NCBI GenBank assembly: GCA_028095005.1 | Contig: JAMFTS010000069.1 | Span: forward strand, 36,753 to 100,752 | Source of the DNA: Rhynchospora pubera | Taxonomy: Eukaryota > Streptophyta > Magnoliopsida > Poales > Cyperaceae | Direction of reading: 5' to 3' | Length of the DNA stretch: 64,000 nt | Shown: piece after piece, positions 22,722-34,523 of the stretch | Layout of the letters: every line of letters begins with the position of its first letter | Position numbering within the stretch: the stretch's first letter is position 1 | Position numbers and translations under genes: made by a program | The notes under the pieces: model-generated | Database searches by the model: none | What the model was told of the DNA's origin: nothing | The model's input: the letters and a program-made list of their open reading frames with translations, nothing else

Positions 22722-24968
22722 GATACGGCAGTTTTGGCCCATGACCAGACAGTGTTTTGGCCATGTCAAGCGTGGACAGCAGCGGCGCTTGTCACGCAGT
22801 GTTGACGGTTGGCCACGAAACAGCCTTGCATGTGTTGTAAAGCATCTCATGCATCATGTAAATAGGCAAATTGGCATTGAAAATGACTTGTAACAGGGAC
22901 CCAAAGTATGGCTGTTGGATAGACCAAAGCGTGTTGCATTGGCTGCTGGTTAGCAACCGTAAGCCAGAACGGTGTTTAGGCCGTTTCCCCAAGTGTGTAT
23001 TGTGTACTTAGCATTTTGGGCAGCATGTAATGGACGTGTCCAGTGCATAGGATTAATGGAGATGTTCAGTGGGATGGTCTAACATGTCTTTGACCAGCCA
23101 CTAGTATTGAGCCACCTAGTAGCTTAGTCACCAGGGAGAAAGTATGGGATGTTGACACCTATTTCCCCTCTCCAAAAGCTGTCCCTCCCCAGCCATAAGC
23201 CCCTCACCTTGGAAAATTTCGTATAGGCCATTACCAGCCCCAAAACTGACCATCTATAGTGTTGTTTGAGTGTGTTTGACGGTGAAACAACTAGCCGGGA
23301 CTATAGCTGGGGCAGTCGAGAGCAAGGTACAGTGCATGGTTTAGCATGTAAACCACTCAAACCAGGCTAAGGAAAGTGGCAGGGGATGCTGCCAAGTTGA
23401 GTTCATGGCTGCCATACCGAACCAGTCCCTAGCGGTGTTGTTGCGTGGTAGGCCAGCGATGTTGCGGTGTCAACTAGTGTCCTGTCATCATGTCTTAACA
23501 GGCCACATGCATGTAGAGAGCATGAGCATGGTAGGACAGTAGCATGGCCAAGAGACGGTATAGTTGTGTGAGCAACGTTAGACCGTGCGGTGCTAGGAAC
23601 GGTGTAATCACCGCAAACCAGCCATGTAGCGGTGTCATGTCTGGTGAGTTGCCCATGAAACAGAATGAGTTAGGTGCTAGTTATGCATGGTTGTAACCCA
23701 CGGGTTTTGTGTATGTGAACCAGACTTCGCAGGACACGAAGCGGGGGACCCGAGCAGTGAGGCAACGGCAACGCCTAAGCGACGGCGGGTCGGTTAATAG
23801 GTGTAAAGGTGCGGATTCCACCTGAGCCCGAAATCTCATGTTTTTGGAAGGAAAAGTATATATATTTATGCATGTTGTTTGACTGTTTGTGCATGATTTG
23901 CATGTAATTTGCATATATGAATTGCTATATTACATGACTATGGACAGGAAAAGAATTGGTAAGTAAATGACATGCATATTGGATGGTTTTCTTATTGGAT
24001 GGCTGAATTGGAATGGAAAGGAAATGGTAAGGATGTACTATTGTGTGATGAATGGCATTTGCATCTTTGGAAAGCGGCGTCATGAACCGTTGTTCCAAGG
24101 GCCGTGAGATAAGCGCTTATGTTCCGGGACTCATGATTGAGGGGGTAAATGTCCTCAGCATTAGTACAAGTTTGTTGGATCGATTGGTAAGGCCGTTGGC
24201 AAACCCCGGCGTGGGTAAATCGCGGTCTATTGTGTTGGAATGACTTGCAAGATGAATTGACATAGAACCAGACTTGTAGAGTGCATGGTTAGGAACCAAA
24301 TTATGGCTGGCTTTCGTGTATTCTTATGTTATTTGATTTCCTAACCTTATTTGGCTGGCCATGCATTGCATGATGTTTTCAAATGATTTTATGGCTGAAA
24401 CTTATATTATGTAAAGCTATTTTCTTATGTATTTCGGTTGCGTATTTAGTTCCGCAACATGAAGCTTCGGGTTCATGCGTGGCTGGAACTAAATACCGCA
24501 CTGAGAAATGGTTCCCTTTCTCACGTTTCCATGTTTTCATGGGTTCCAGGTTGGAGGCCGGGTGGAGTGCAAGGAAAGGATAAGCCTAAGTAACGGCCAT
24601 GTTTTGCTATGCTTTTGAGCGTTGTTGTGTAATTGTTTTGCCATGTAGTTGTGCTTGTATATTATGTAAATGCTTGACTTGTATGTTTGCCATGATTGAA
24701 CTGCTTTGTGGTTGGGCTGGGACTTGATAAACTGAAGGGAACGGGTGCCTTTATGGCTGGATGTTTACAAATACAAGAGATGGCATGTCGAAATTTTCAT
24801 TTACATGATGTACCAGCAGTGTTTGTTGGTCCTGGGACAGTGTTGCTGCCATAAGTATAGTAAATACATGGTAAATTGTGCTGGAAATAGGATGGTAAGC
24901 CTTGCGGCTGCACGCGGCGCGTGTAGTCGCGGCGGGATCTGTCACTCCCGGGGCAGCGGGGTGTGACA
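22717..24968 (+). repeat. TR-GAG 3' LTR
   Basis: 2252 bp, matching 19402-21654 with one deleted base (GTACTTTAGC against GTACTTAGC) and a handful of substitutions. Confidence 0.95.
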
Positions 24969-25625
24969 TAGATAACACATGGTTTTTTGTCCTTGCGTTG
25001 TCCAAGCACCGCTCCTACGGCATAGTCGCTTGCATCACACATCAACTCGAATGGCTGATTCCAATCCGGTGGTTATAATATGGGTGCGGTGACCAATGCT
25101 TCTTTCAACCTACAAAAGTCATCAACACAATTTGAGTCAAATTCGAAATCAACATCTTTCATTGTCAAATTAGTCAATGGTTTTGCAATTTTAGAGAAGT
25201 CTTTGATAAATCTCCGATAAAACCCGGCATGTCCTAGGAAGCTCCGCACGTCCTTCACGCAAGTTGGGTTCTTCATCTTCTCTATGACCTCCACCTTGGC
25301 CTTGTCCACCGATATGCCTTTGGATGAGACATTGTGACCAAGCACCACGCCATCTTGAACCATGAAGTGACATTTCTCCCAATTGAGCACCAAGTTGACC
25401 TCCTCGCATCGCTTCAAGATCTTTGATAAATTGGCTAAGCAATGGTCAAATGAGGTGCCATATACCGAGAAGTCATCCATAAAAACCTCCATGTCCTTCT
25501 CAATAAAATCGGAGAAGATAGCCATCATAGCCCTTTGAAATGTAGCGGGCACATTGCAAAGTCCAAAGGGCATCCTCCTATAAGCATAGGTTCCGTATGG
25601 GCATGTGAAAGTCGTCTTCTCCTGG
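24969..25625 (-). pseudogene. pol: Athila pol, middle segment: RT C-terminal half and start of RNase H
   Basis: This lies between the Tat insertion (at 25625) and the TR-GAG insertion (at 24969). On the minus strand it continues the RT finger/palm with TFTCPYGTYAYRRMPFGLCN, then the catalytic FMDD box, and VLGHNVSSKGISVD and SFLGHAGFYRRFIKDFS of the thumb and connection. An in-frame TAA (25073-25075) falls where related proteins have a Gln in a PIIQPPDW-like stretch. RNase H then begins with LMCDASDYAVGAVLG. The stop looks like a single C-to-T change, so RNase H and integrase would not be translated even without the insertions. Confidence 0.9.
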
Positions 25626-26144
25626 TGTCTCGGACTTTTTCAGTCCAACCACGGAAGATCAGATAGTCCTCTATGGGGCGAAGAAAATGCGGATCAGATA
25701 CCCCTCGAGCATCTTGAGACCCGTCGTTACTGCCCATTCCAAACGAGCGAAGGGCACTAATGCGGTTCTAAGTACCTCGAGAGTTGATTGTTTGTCGTAG
25801 GTCCTTTTTTTCCAGTAGGCGCAAGCCCCTACTGTTAATTACCTCCGGACTCAGTTACGAACTGAGCTAAGAGCACCTCTAGATCGGGATAATCAAAGTT
25901 TAGATGCAGTAAGTGGATGAAGTCCATTTTAATAAAAGGGTTGTGTCTTGATAGGGAGTTTCGGGGTGAAAAGCACTGCAGAAGGGCAGCTATTTTAACA
26001 GAGCCATGCTAACATGAATGATGTGGTTTAATTCTTTAGTTTCACATTTTAAGACATTTAGGTTGCTTTTACTTTGCTGTGTCAGGCTTAGTGCCGTCGC
26101 AGAGATTTTTGAGTTCGATACTAGGAAATTTGGTATCCTAGATC

Positions 26145-26702
26145 AATCCTCAATCGTTTGGGGATTTAGAGATTTTGGGATTTCGTTCAAGTCTTGAGTA
26201 CAGATGCGCTATGTCTTCTCTTGACAGGAACTTAGGTGATGGCCGCTGGTTGACTTTTCTTCTGGTCACCTGGGCATCAGATTTCAGTCTGCTTCTGGTC
26301 AAACATGCTGTGCACTTGTAGAAACAGGCTGTTAGATTTGAGTCCAACGCTAGAAAATAGGGTATTCTAGGTTAGTTCTCAATCGTTTTTGAGGAACTTG
26401 GAGATTTTGTTGGGATTTTCGTTCAAGTCGCGAGTACAGATGCGCTATGCCTTCTCTTGACAGGAAATTAGGTGATGGCCGCTGGTTGACTTTTCTTCTG
26501 GTCACCTGGGCATCAGATTTCAGTCTGCTTCTGGTCAAACATGCTGTGCACTTGTAGAAACAGGCTGTTAGATTTGAGTCCAACGCTAGAAAATAGGGTA
26601 TTCTAGGTTAGTTCTCAATCGTTTTTGAGGAACTTGGAGATTTTGTTGGGATTTTCGTTCAAGTCGCGAGTACAGATGCGCTATGCCTTCTCTTGACAGG
26701 AA
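26145..26702. repeat. 236-bp tandem repeat in 3' LTR
   Basis: CAGATGCGCTATG recurs at 26201, 26437 and 26673, exactly 236 bp apart; the third copy is partial. The first unit is the most diverged (GTCTTGAG where the others have GTCGCGAG). Confidence 0.9.
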
Positions 26703-26812
26703 CTTCAGTGATAATTCAGAATTGACTTTTCCTTTTTCTCAATCTGAACATCGGGAGGGTGTCTCCTTCAGGGCGAAACGCGATGCAGTCTTGAAGGGAC
26801 GAACTTTTGACT

Positions 26813-27150
26813 TTTAAGACTTTATGTCACTTTAGACTTTGTGTCTTTTGGGTCACTTTTAGGCTTTGTGCCATTTTGACTTTGTGTCATTTTGACTTTG
26901 TGTCACTTTTAGACTTTGTGTCATTTTGACTTTGTGTCATTTTCAGACTTTGTGTCATTTAGACTTTGTGTCATTTTCAGACTTTGTGTCATTTTCAGAC
27001 TTTGTGTCATTTAGACTTTGTGTCATTTTCAGACTTTGTGTCATTTTCAGACTTTGTGTCATTTAGACTTTGTGTCACTTTTAGACTTTGTGTCATTTTG
27101 ACTTTGTGTCATTTTGACTTTGTGTCACTTTTAGTTTTTATGTCATTTGG
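26813..27150. repeat. short tandem repeat TTTGTGTCATTTTCAGAC in 3' LTR
   Basis: Units of about 14-20 bp centred on GACTTTGTGTCATTTT repeat about twenty times. The other LTR has one 18-bp unit fewer, a likely slippage or strand-transfer difference. Confidence 0.85.
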
Positions 27151-27490
27151 AAGTTTTGACTTTTGATTTTTGCATTTTTAGAAGTTTGAACTTTGAGTTT
27201 GACTTTGAGTCTTGTACTTTGAGTTTGACTTTTGAGTCTTGCATTTTAAGCTAACACTTTTGGAGCTTGACTTTTGAGTTGGGCTTTTGAGTTTTGGTTT
27301 TTCGGACTTTGGTTTAAAGTTTGAGCTTGGTTTGAACTTTTGAGTTGTGACTTTTGAGTTTTAGATTTTCGGTGTTTGGTTGAGATTTTGAGTTTGGACT
27401 TTTAAATTTGCACTTTTAAATTCCTTTTTTTCTTGGTGATATGTATACTTTATTTATTTCAATTTTGTTTGCGGGCTTTAGTGTTTGACT

Positions 27491-27595
27491 GTACCTATTG
27501 CTCAGAACAAGGAATGTCAGATGTACCTGTTGTCCAGAACATAAGATGTTCAAACGTACCTGCTGTCCAGAGCATAGAACATTCAAAATAATTCT
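27491..27595. repeat. 33-bp tandem repeat in 3' LTR
   Basis: GTACCT starts at 27491, 27523 and 27556, each followed by a TGTCCAGAACA-like block and a GAATGT, GATGTT or GAACATT variant. Confidence 0.75.
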
Positions 27596-29427
27596 CTTTT
27601 GCTTTATTTCCTTTTCTTTTTTTTATTTAACCATATAAATATAAATTTATTATTATTTACGGTCATCCCTTAAACCTATTAATTTTTCTTTTGTGTTTCG
27701 GTATAATATGACACATCAAAAATATTCCTCATATTTTCCTTGATATTTTGATATTTTATGGGAATTTTTCTGATAATCTAGCTATTTTTAATGTATTTTT
27801 GAAGTTTCCTGCGTAGCAGAATTTTCTGATTGGCTGGGTTTGCTGTTTTGTGTTATGCCTCTCAGTGGTTTGCTTCAGGATGGTTGCCACAGAAGATCAA
27901 GGGGAGTGCTGGGGTCGAGATTCGATCAAACCGTTTGGTCCATGTTCGCGTCTGTGCACCGAATGAGTCGAGATTAGGCCTGAACTCAGTCTGCTGGTTT
28001 CGCGTGTTGGCGTTAGCTTCCCAGACACAACTGGTTTACGCGAAATCTCAATGCGTCTTCCCCCTTCCTTTGTGGGCTTGAATTTAGATAATCTCCCGTT
28101 GGACTGGACATCTCCATTGATGGCGCCAGCAGCGGATTCCGTCGGCCGTGACGCCTGCTATCAGGTTGGTAGGCGACGTAAAGGGGATCTTAGCATGGTT
28201 CCCACTCTCCATTGTTTTTGCGTTGCTTGATTTGAGGAGCTCTGCGATCAGTTTGACTTGGGCATGTAATCACAGTTGGTGATATCCGACTGTCGGGGCG
28301 TAACAGAGAATTATCCTCTCAACGGAGCTGTAGATCACCTCGAGGGCATTTCCAAGTTATCTGTGAGTCCAATTTTATGTGGCATCCTCCAATTTCTCGA
28401 GCTACCATGTTTTGATTCTGCCTTTGGTCTGACAGACTCATGGAGTGAAATCTAATTTGCCTTATGTGCCTCCTTCATACCTTTTGTTTACTGTGTTTTC
28501 TTAAACAATTGACATATGCAACTTGGGCATTTTATCCTTCTCCTATCCACTGGCCATACATGCATCTGTCTTGGAGTTTTTTTTTTACAACATTCACCTG
28601 TTCAGATAATAAAACTTGGACTGGTAATGCTAAATTCTTGTTAACATTAGCCAATGACCACCCGTAGGATCATATTTTTCATTTTAAATCTTAATATTTC
28701 TTTATTCTGCATAACCTTCCTGATTTATGTTTTCCTTTTTGATGTTTACGACTTGACCAGTCCTATGTAGTTCAATTCCCATCACATTCACAGACATAAA
28801 ACTTTCATGCTAAGTTTGACTCTCACAGTTTCACATATTGGTTTCTTTTGACTTCCATTAGTGCCTTCTACATGTTTATCTTAAAACAAAACAGATTTGT
28901 TGCACTCAGGCCATCAATGCCTTGACTCAGAGAATGAGAGTTCACACAGTTTGTTTTTTTTTTTGCATGCAATCGATGAAGAGGGCATATCAGTCAAACG
29001 ACCTCTGAAGTTTACTAGCTTTATTATTTTTTTTTTTTTTATTCAAATGTAAACTCACTATATCATTATATTATTATGTGGCCCTTTTTTAACAAAACAT
29101 GGCTAGAAGTATTAAACCTATTTTTTGTCAACAAGCTTTTGCAATTAAACATAAAATTATATATCATCATTTTTATTTTTATCTGATTCTAAAAGAAACA
29201 TCACTTCTTACTACCCTGTATATGCATACGTATTTTGTAAGAGGCATTTTACCATCATATGTGTTATATTTTCAATTTGACCCCTGATGTTTACATTATT
29301 GTGCAACACTTTCTTTTGCAACCCTGAACTTAATTCATATTACTACTATTAGAAGTTTTCTTTTTTTTTAAAAAAAAAAAGAAAAAAGAAAAGAGGGAAA
29401 GCCAGGGTCCAAGACATGTTACTATTT

Positions 29428-29852
29428 CCAAGTGTACGCTCTCAGGCAAGTACCCCTCGGTCATAATTACATATCTTAGACTGTAAACTTAACTAAATAT
29501 GTTTTTAGCAAAACTGACTTTAATCATTGTAGTGTTGAAACCCCTTTTTAGTTCTGGATATAAATTTCTTGACACATATACCCCTGGCTTCTTATTTGAT
29601 CATATCTTAGTTAAATTCAGATCCAATTACTACTATTTTTTTTACTTTATACATAACATTCAATATAGCTACCATTAGTTGAAGCAAGGCTAACAACATG
29701 AGTGTGCGCTCTCAGGCAAGCACCCCTCATGTAATAAACCATACTCCATCACAGGACTTCATCGTTATTTCATTTTTTTTTATCATTTTTTTATTAAGTG
29801 ACTCATTGACATGGGTGAGTGTGCGCTCTCAGGCAAGCACCCCTCACCTATG
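29428..29852. repeat. three covarying hairpins in 3' LTR
   Basis: Hairpins at 29428-29460, 29696-29732 and 29810-29852 share the loop GCTCTCAGGCAA. The inner stem is GTGC/GCAC in the second and third and GTAC/GTAC in the first. The outer stem is CCAAG/CTCGG, ACATGAG/CTCATGT or CATGGGTGAG/CTCACCTATG. Sequences between the hairpins are unrelated. Function unknown; see findings. Confidence 0.75.
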
Positions 29853-32719
29853 TCTTTGAGCCCCAAAACTATGCTGTTGGATGTTTTACATGAGGACCTT
29901 TCTAGGATTAACACTTAACTTCAAAGAAGAGATCGACAAAACACAAAAAAAAAGAACTGAAGATGGAAGCAAGCTAGATAAAGGAACTTTTTCAGGAATT
30001 GGATTTAAGTATAGAACTGAATACAGTGAAGCTTTTAGTGAAGCCTTTACCTTCTCCTAAGACTGCCTCCCTTTTTTTTTCTTTAAATTTTGTTTTTACA
30101 AATATCAGTAAATAAACTAGCAGAGTTTTTTTGCTTCTTTTTTTCTCCTCCTCTTTCTTCTTTGCTTTGATCTTCTTTTATAGTTGAAACCCTTAGGGTT
30201 TGGCCTCATCTCTTTGACACATGGCAGCCTCTCCTTCCTTGATCTCATGATGAAGGGACATGATATGAGGTGGGGCTGCCGCCATACTTTTGTAATTCCA
30301 GCTTCACTTCTTTCTTTTTACTCCTTTTTTACTAGCTAGTAGCAACATGGCACCTGGCATTTGTAACCCTTACTCCTTTTACAGGATGTTTGGAGGAGGA
30401 ATTACATCCATACTGGCGCCAATTGATGTGTTGTCTTTCATCTATTGGCCTATGGGTCATGGATGGTTGTGATTCATACAAGTGAGGTACCCCCTCAGTA
30501 CTGTATAGCTGTTGCCCCTTGGATCATAGGCCTGGTGTGTCATTAGTTCACTTTTGTCCCCTCTCTCATGAGCTTTGACTGGAGGCTCTTTTAGTGAAAG
30601 GCAATTTCCTTCTAATACCCTTCTAAATTGTATATATGTTTCTTCTGTACAGGGGTAGAGTTAGGATTATGATTTTACTTGGAAATTCCTTTTTATTTGG
30701 CATGACTTTGATGGCCCAGTATTATGTTTGCTGTTTGGCTTAACCGTTGCCATGCCATATAGGGTCCACATGTCAGGGGAAATAAGTATCCTTATGTTCT
30801 TAGGAGATAGGGTGTATTGCTAATATGTGCTGTTCATTGGTCACTGTTTTACCCAGAATTTGCTCTGACAACATTAACATCAATATTATTGTTCCCTAAT
30901 TGTAATTAGAGCCCAGATTATTTTGCAACATATTTTTCTTGAGATATATATTTATGCAATTGAACTTCACCCCTTCCTTGCAGCAGCAATTTTTATATAG
31001 GATAAGGAAGGGTATGATTGGAATTTGGGGCTCCTGTGTGTATGCTTTATAGACTTCATTTCTTTGTCCTTTTCCTTTAATTCCCTGATTTGCCCTCTTA
31101 CATCACGCCTGGGGTGCTTTTCAGGTGACAAGTAGTGTTTTGGTGATCAGCTGCACACCTTGAAGTGCACATGCTCTCTATTCAGTGGCATCCAACCCTT
31201 CATCATGCTTTCTTCCTTTTCTGTGTACCATAGGATGGTTGATGAGGTGTATACTAAAGAGAAGGGGACTTTTAATACTGTATGTCATTCAATGCACTGC
31301 ACTGTCGTCAGAGGGGAGAATGATCATCTGAGAATCAACTGTTGGGAATTGAATTGACTGGAGAAATTCTCCCTTTCCCAATTACTTTTTCTGAGTTCAT
31401 GGTACACTGCCCTGACAGACCTAGAGCCTTCTTTTCAGTGCATAGGTCAGAAAAAGACTCCCTCCTCTCCATTTGATCTTCTCTATGCTATTTAATTCCG
31501 CTGGCCATTTCCAGTGTCTGAATGTATATCCTTCTCTCCTCTGCACTTTCCTTCAGCTCTTCATTACATGAGCGTGTCGATCCCAGAACAGTGAGGGAGC
31601 ATCCTTATCAAGTAACCAGTGCAGAGCCGCCTCCAATTGCCTTTCCCCTCGTGCTCCTGAAGCTCTTCGCCATGGTTACGAGTGTTGGTACCCCTCCTGG
31701 GTAAAATTGACCTGAAATTGCTCGTTCTTTCTTCCTCATAGATCCAATAAAAGCTTCCTGGGTATGTCTCCTTGGCAATTTCTTACTCCTTTACCGGAAT
31801 TTGATATCTATTTGTCCCGACTGTTAATCCTTTCCATTTTAAATAGTGCACAGTCTGGTCACCCTTTGTTGCCGAGTTTGGTGCCATTGCATTGGTAAGG
31901 TCATTGCCTCTTCGTTGGTGAGATCAATTGGGGCTGAGGTGGCATAGAACGACGGCGAAGCTCCTCCCTACGCAGGCGTACAAAGTCTGTCAGACAGTAC
32001 TGTTTCATCTTTTCCCTTTTTTTCTTTTAAATGGGGGTGGTGGGGCCCGCTGTTTCGACCAACCAGGAAATTTCATCCGACATTTTAATCTCAGCTTGAG
32101 ATCCAACCGTTGGTTTTAGATAATATCGCTAGGATTTTTTGTATCCGTTGGATCAAGGGAAGATTTTATGATGATGATTGTTGAATTGGGTTTAGATATA
32201 ATTCGGATGGGCCTCAGTTTTGGCCCAAGGCAGGTTTTAATATTTCCTTAAAAGCCCATCCGAAATTGCCTCCATTTATGCTTGGTCTGGTGGGGTTCAT
32301 CTCCATTTATTCCAATAATGGGGGTGTCCATTTGACTGAATTTTGAGGTTAATTGAGCTGCTTTATTCTTAGAAAAATTGTTTGGTGCCCTTCCATAGGT
32401 CAATTTGACATGAAATTTTGCATGGTTTCTCATAAAAATATGAAGAATTTAGCTGCCACAAATTTTCTATTTTTAGGACTCCGGTAATTAATTATAAGGA
32501 TATCACAGGCGCATAATGGCATTCCTCGTAATTAATTAATTTACTGTCCATTTTTTTAAGAATTTCTGTGTTTTCCTTTCATGCATTATAACCAATTATC
32601 ATGGCTATTTTGTTGGGTCATTGGTTATGTGGATGGGATTTTGATCATATGGTTTTGGATTTTGGTGATAAGATAGGAAATCGTTTAGGATTTTGTGCAG
32701 CAGAATTTAGAGGCAAACA

Positions 32720-32733
32720 AATGCCCCCCACCA
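32720..32733 (-). promoter_or_regulatory. Tat element polypurine tract
   Basis: On the minus strand TCTGGTGGGGGGCATT abuts the start of the 3' LTR (TGTTTGCCTC). Confidence 0.85.
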
Positions 32734-32859
32734 GAGTGGACTGTGAGATATATCGATCAGTCTACTCTGGTGTCCCCAATTTTTAGGCATTTTCTTAGTA
32801 ATTTGTGGGCATTTTCTGGATATTTGACATGGCTTTCGCTTTTTTTTTCGCAGGTAATT

Positions 32860-34113
32860 ATGGCTTCGGTTGATGAGATTTATGATACCGTCCCTCAGTT
32901 TGAGATTGTCAGGACGGGTTTCTATGGTCCTTCGGATGAGGCCATTGAGTCTTATATCAGTTATTATTTGGATCCTCAGAAAGTCCATGTGCACCTTCAT
33001 CGCTTATGGAAGCGCGCCATTCTCAGAGGAAGAGATAATTTCCATGGGCTTTTGGTTCGGCACAATCGTTTACCCTTACCGGCCATCTATGACTATCCGT
33101 GCCTTGCTGTTGACCCTCCTTCACGCACTGAGGAGCGTCGAGATAGGTACTATACCTCCCATTGTTCCATCAGTCGGGATCGGCGTGGCATTCCCTCTGG
33201 TGACCTTGCAGGTATCTTTCTGAGCCCCACTGGTCGTTCTACTTTTTCTGCTGATTTTCATTTGTTGAGTATGGAGATGATGGAGGGGCATGTCATCCCT
33301 TGGTCTCCTGGTGGGAATTTGAGGGTTCAAGGTGATTTAAAATGGAGCCCCGGGCAAGTTGAATGGACCCGGTATGTTTTGTGTAGTATGGGAAAGAAAT
33401 TGGATAAGGTTGAGATTTTTGGAGGTGTGATTTTGGCCTTGTTTGAGTATACATGGAGTTCCACCCTTTTGAAAGCAATGGGCTCCAATTGGAATTATGT
33501 TCATAATACCTTTCCCTTAGAGGATCGTGATGCCACCATCGATCTTCAGCAGATGTCTGGCCTTATGGGGGTGCCAGTAGAGGGGTTGGTTTATGAGGAG
33601 AGGGTACCACCCGATTTCGAGCTCTATGGTCCTGATCATAAAGGGTTCCCTCTGCATTCTTCATCACTTCGGGCAGTTTTCCGGATTTATTATGAGATTG
33701 CCATGTCACGTGGTCAGCGTGGCTTGGACAGGGATGTCCCGTTGAGAGACTGGGTTCGCTATTTCACAGACTTGATACCTGAGAAGAGGGCTGCGCATTT
33801 TGCTAATCCTTTGGAGCCGATTAAATTGGGTTCTGACAAGACATATATTCCCTCTGAGCGGGTGTCATTCTCAGATTTCTGTTCCCGTGAGTTGGATGAT
33901 GAGACAGTCTTGACTGCCTTCTTGGCTTGGTGGTTGTGCTATTTCCTGATTATTTACGAGCCGGTAGTTGGGGCGTTAGCTCATCAGAGGGAGGTCGATT
34001 CTGATGATGATTCTGAGGGAGCTCTCTCAGGTGTAGTGCTAGCCCTTCCTCGTTTTGCCTCTCTCGTGGCGGACGCTTCTCGAGAGGTTGAGTTGATGAT
34101 GGGTTTCCCTTGA
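32860..34113 (+). CDS. antisense gene 1 of the Tat element (417 aa, plant-mobile-domain-like)
   Basis: This is encoded on the strand opposite to gag-pol, just inside the 3' LTR. I chose ATG 32860 (MASVDEIYDTVPQFEIVRTG) because just upstream is a T-rich tract ending in CGCAG at 32850-32853, a good 3' splice site. The frame is open further upstream to 32695 but that part crosses the polypurine tract. Recognisable stretches are IPSGDLAGIFLSPTGRSTFS, FGGVILALFEYTWSSTLLKAM and IDLQQMSGLMGVPVEGLVYE; the last resembles the 'L..L.GLPV.G' element of plant mobile domain proteins. A hydrophobic stretch near residue 355 (FLAWWLCYFLIIYEPVVGAL) could be a membrane or core helix. An acidic patch DSDDDSEGA follows. 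No stop breaks it. The promoter probably lies in the LTR. Role unknown; family call is by eye. Confidence 0.6.
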   Translation: MASVDEIYDTVPQFEIVRTGFYGPSDEAIESYISYYLDPQKVHVHLHRLWKRAILRGRDNFHGLLVRHNRLPLPAIYDYPCLAVDPPSRTEERRDRYYTSHCSISRDRRGIPSGDLAGIFLSPTGRSTFSADFHLLSMEMMEGHVIPWSPGGNLRVQGDLKWSPGQVEWTRYVLCSMGKKLDKVEIFGGVILALFEYTWSSTLLKAMGSNWNYVHNTFPLEDRDATIDLQQMSGLMGVPVEGLVYEERVPPDFELYGPDHKGFPLHSSSLRAVFRIYYEIAMSRGQRGLDRDVPLRDWVRYFTDLIPEKRAAHFANPLEPIKLGSDKTYIPSERVSFSDFCSRELDDETVLTAFLAWWLCYFLIIYEPVVGALAHQREVDSDDDSEGALSGVVLALPRFASLVADASREVELMMGFP

Positions 34114-34436
34114 GTAGGAGTTATGCAGCGCGTTGGCGCTTTGTATCTTTTCTTTTGTTATGGTTTTAGTTTTAAACTTGGTTTTAGTTGGTCATTTCTG
34201 ATTTTGTAGCGGCTGGACTTTCTGGTTATGTGATGTTTTGGACCTTTGTTGGGCTCTTGATTGTAGTTGATTTATGGGCACGGACATTATATTTTAGTGT
34301 CATTGGGCTCATCATTTTTCGTTGAAATCCTTGGATCGCGAAGCGATCATGTTCCTTGCACACCGCCACGCCTTTTGATCTTTTGCATTTATGGGTAAAT
34401 TCGAAAGGACGTATGCTTTCTGGTGCCCGAACTTCA

Positions 34437-34455
34437 TTTATATATATATATAAGG
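34437..34455 (+). promoter_or_regulatory. TATA box for antisense gene 2
   Basis: TTTATATATATATATAAGG lies about 70-85 bp upstream of the ATG at 34524, leaving room for a start site near 34480. It is inside the element, not in the LTR, so antisense gene 2 seems to have its own promoter. Confidence 0.6.
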
Positions 34456-34523
34456 CATCACGCGTACGTGTCTCGTATCATTTTCTTCTTTTTCTGAACT
34501 TTCTTTCTCGGACTTCATTTTCC

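Larger units (their letters stand above)
19402..24968 (+). mobile_element. TR-GAG element: non-autonomous LTR retrotransposon with gag only
   Basis: LTRs of 2253 and 2252 bp begin TGTGAGATACGG and end GGTGTGACA. The TSD is TAGAT (19397-19401, 24969-24973). The internal region is only 1062 bp: a tRNA-iMet primer site, a gag-like ORF and a polypurine tract. There is no protease, RT, RNase H or integrase, which matches the terminal-repeat-with-GAG class described in plants. The Gag sequence and iMet primer suggest a chromovirus-type (Tekay/Del-like) relative as source; that is inference. By eye the LTRs differ by about eight or nine substitutions and one indel. It is inserted in the RNase H region of the Athila pol, in opposite orientation. 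Confidence 0.9.
25626..32719 (-). repeat. Tat element 3' LTR (7094 bp)
   Basis: It matches 47357-54436. Internal structure from left to right: three 236-bp units (26145-26702), short TTTGTGTCATTTTCAGAC repeats (26813-27150), three 33-bp units (27491-27595), three covarying hairpins (29428-29852) and unique sequence. Small open frames (for example 27830-28081 and 31160-31357) are shared by both LTRs but match no known family and are not called. At this length the LTR is far longer than in most plant Ty3/gypsy elements. Confidence 0.95.

Noticed and set aside
26813..27150. CRISPR-like array of short repeats
   Set aside because: Units are contiguous or vary slightly, with no unique spacers, and it lies inside a plant LTR.
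29428..29852. Resemblance of the hairpin's minus strand (GGGGTGC ... CTGAGA) to part of a TPP riboswitch
   Set aside because: The rest of the conserved TPP core (ACCCTTTGAACCTGA) is absent and the hairpin is only about 35-43 nt, so this is a chance partial match.
27830..32433. Small ORFs in the Tat LTRs (for example 27830-28081, 31160-31357, 32248-32433)
   Set aside because: Identical or near-identical in both LTRs only because LTRs are copies; no known domain and many stops around them.
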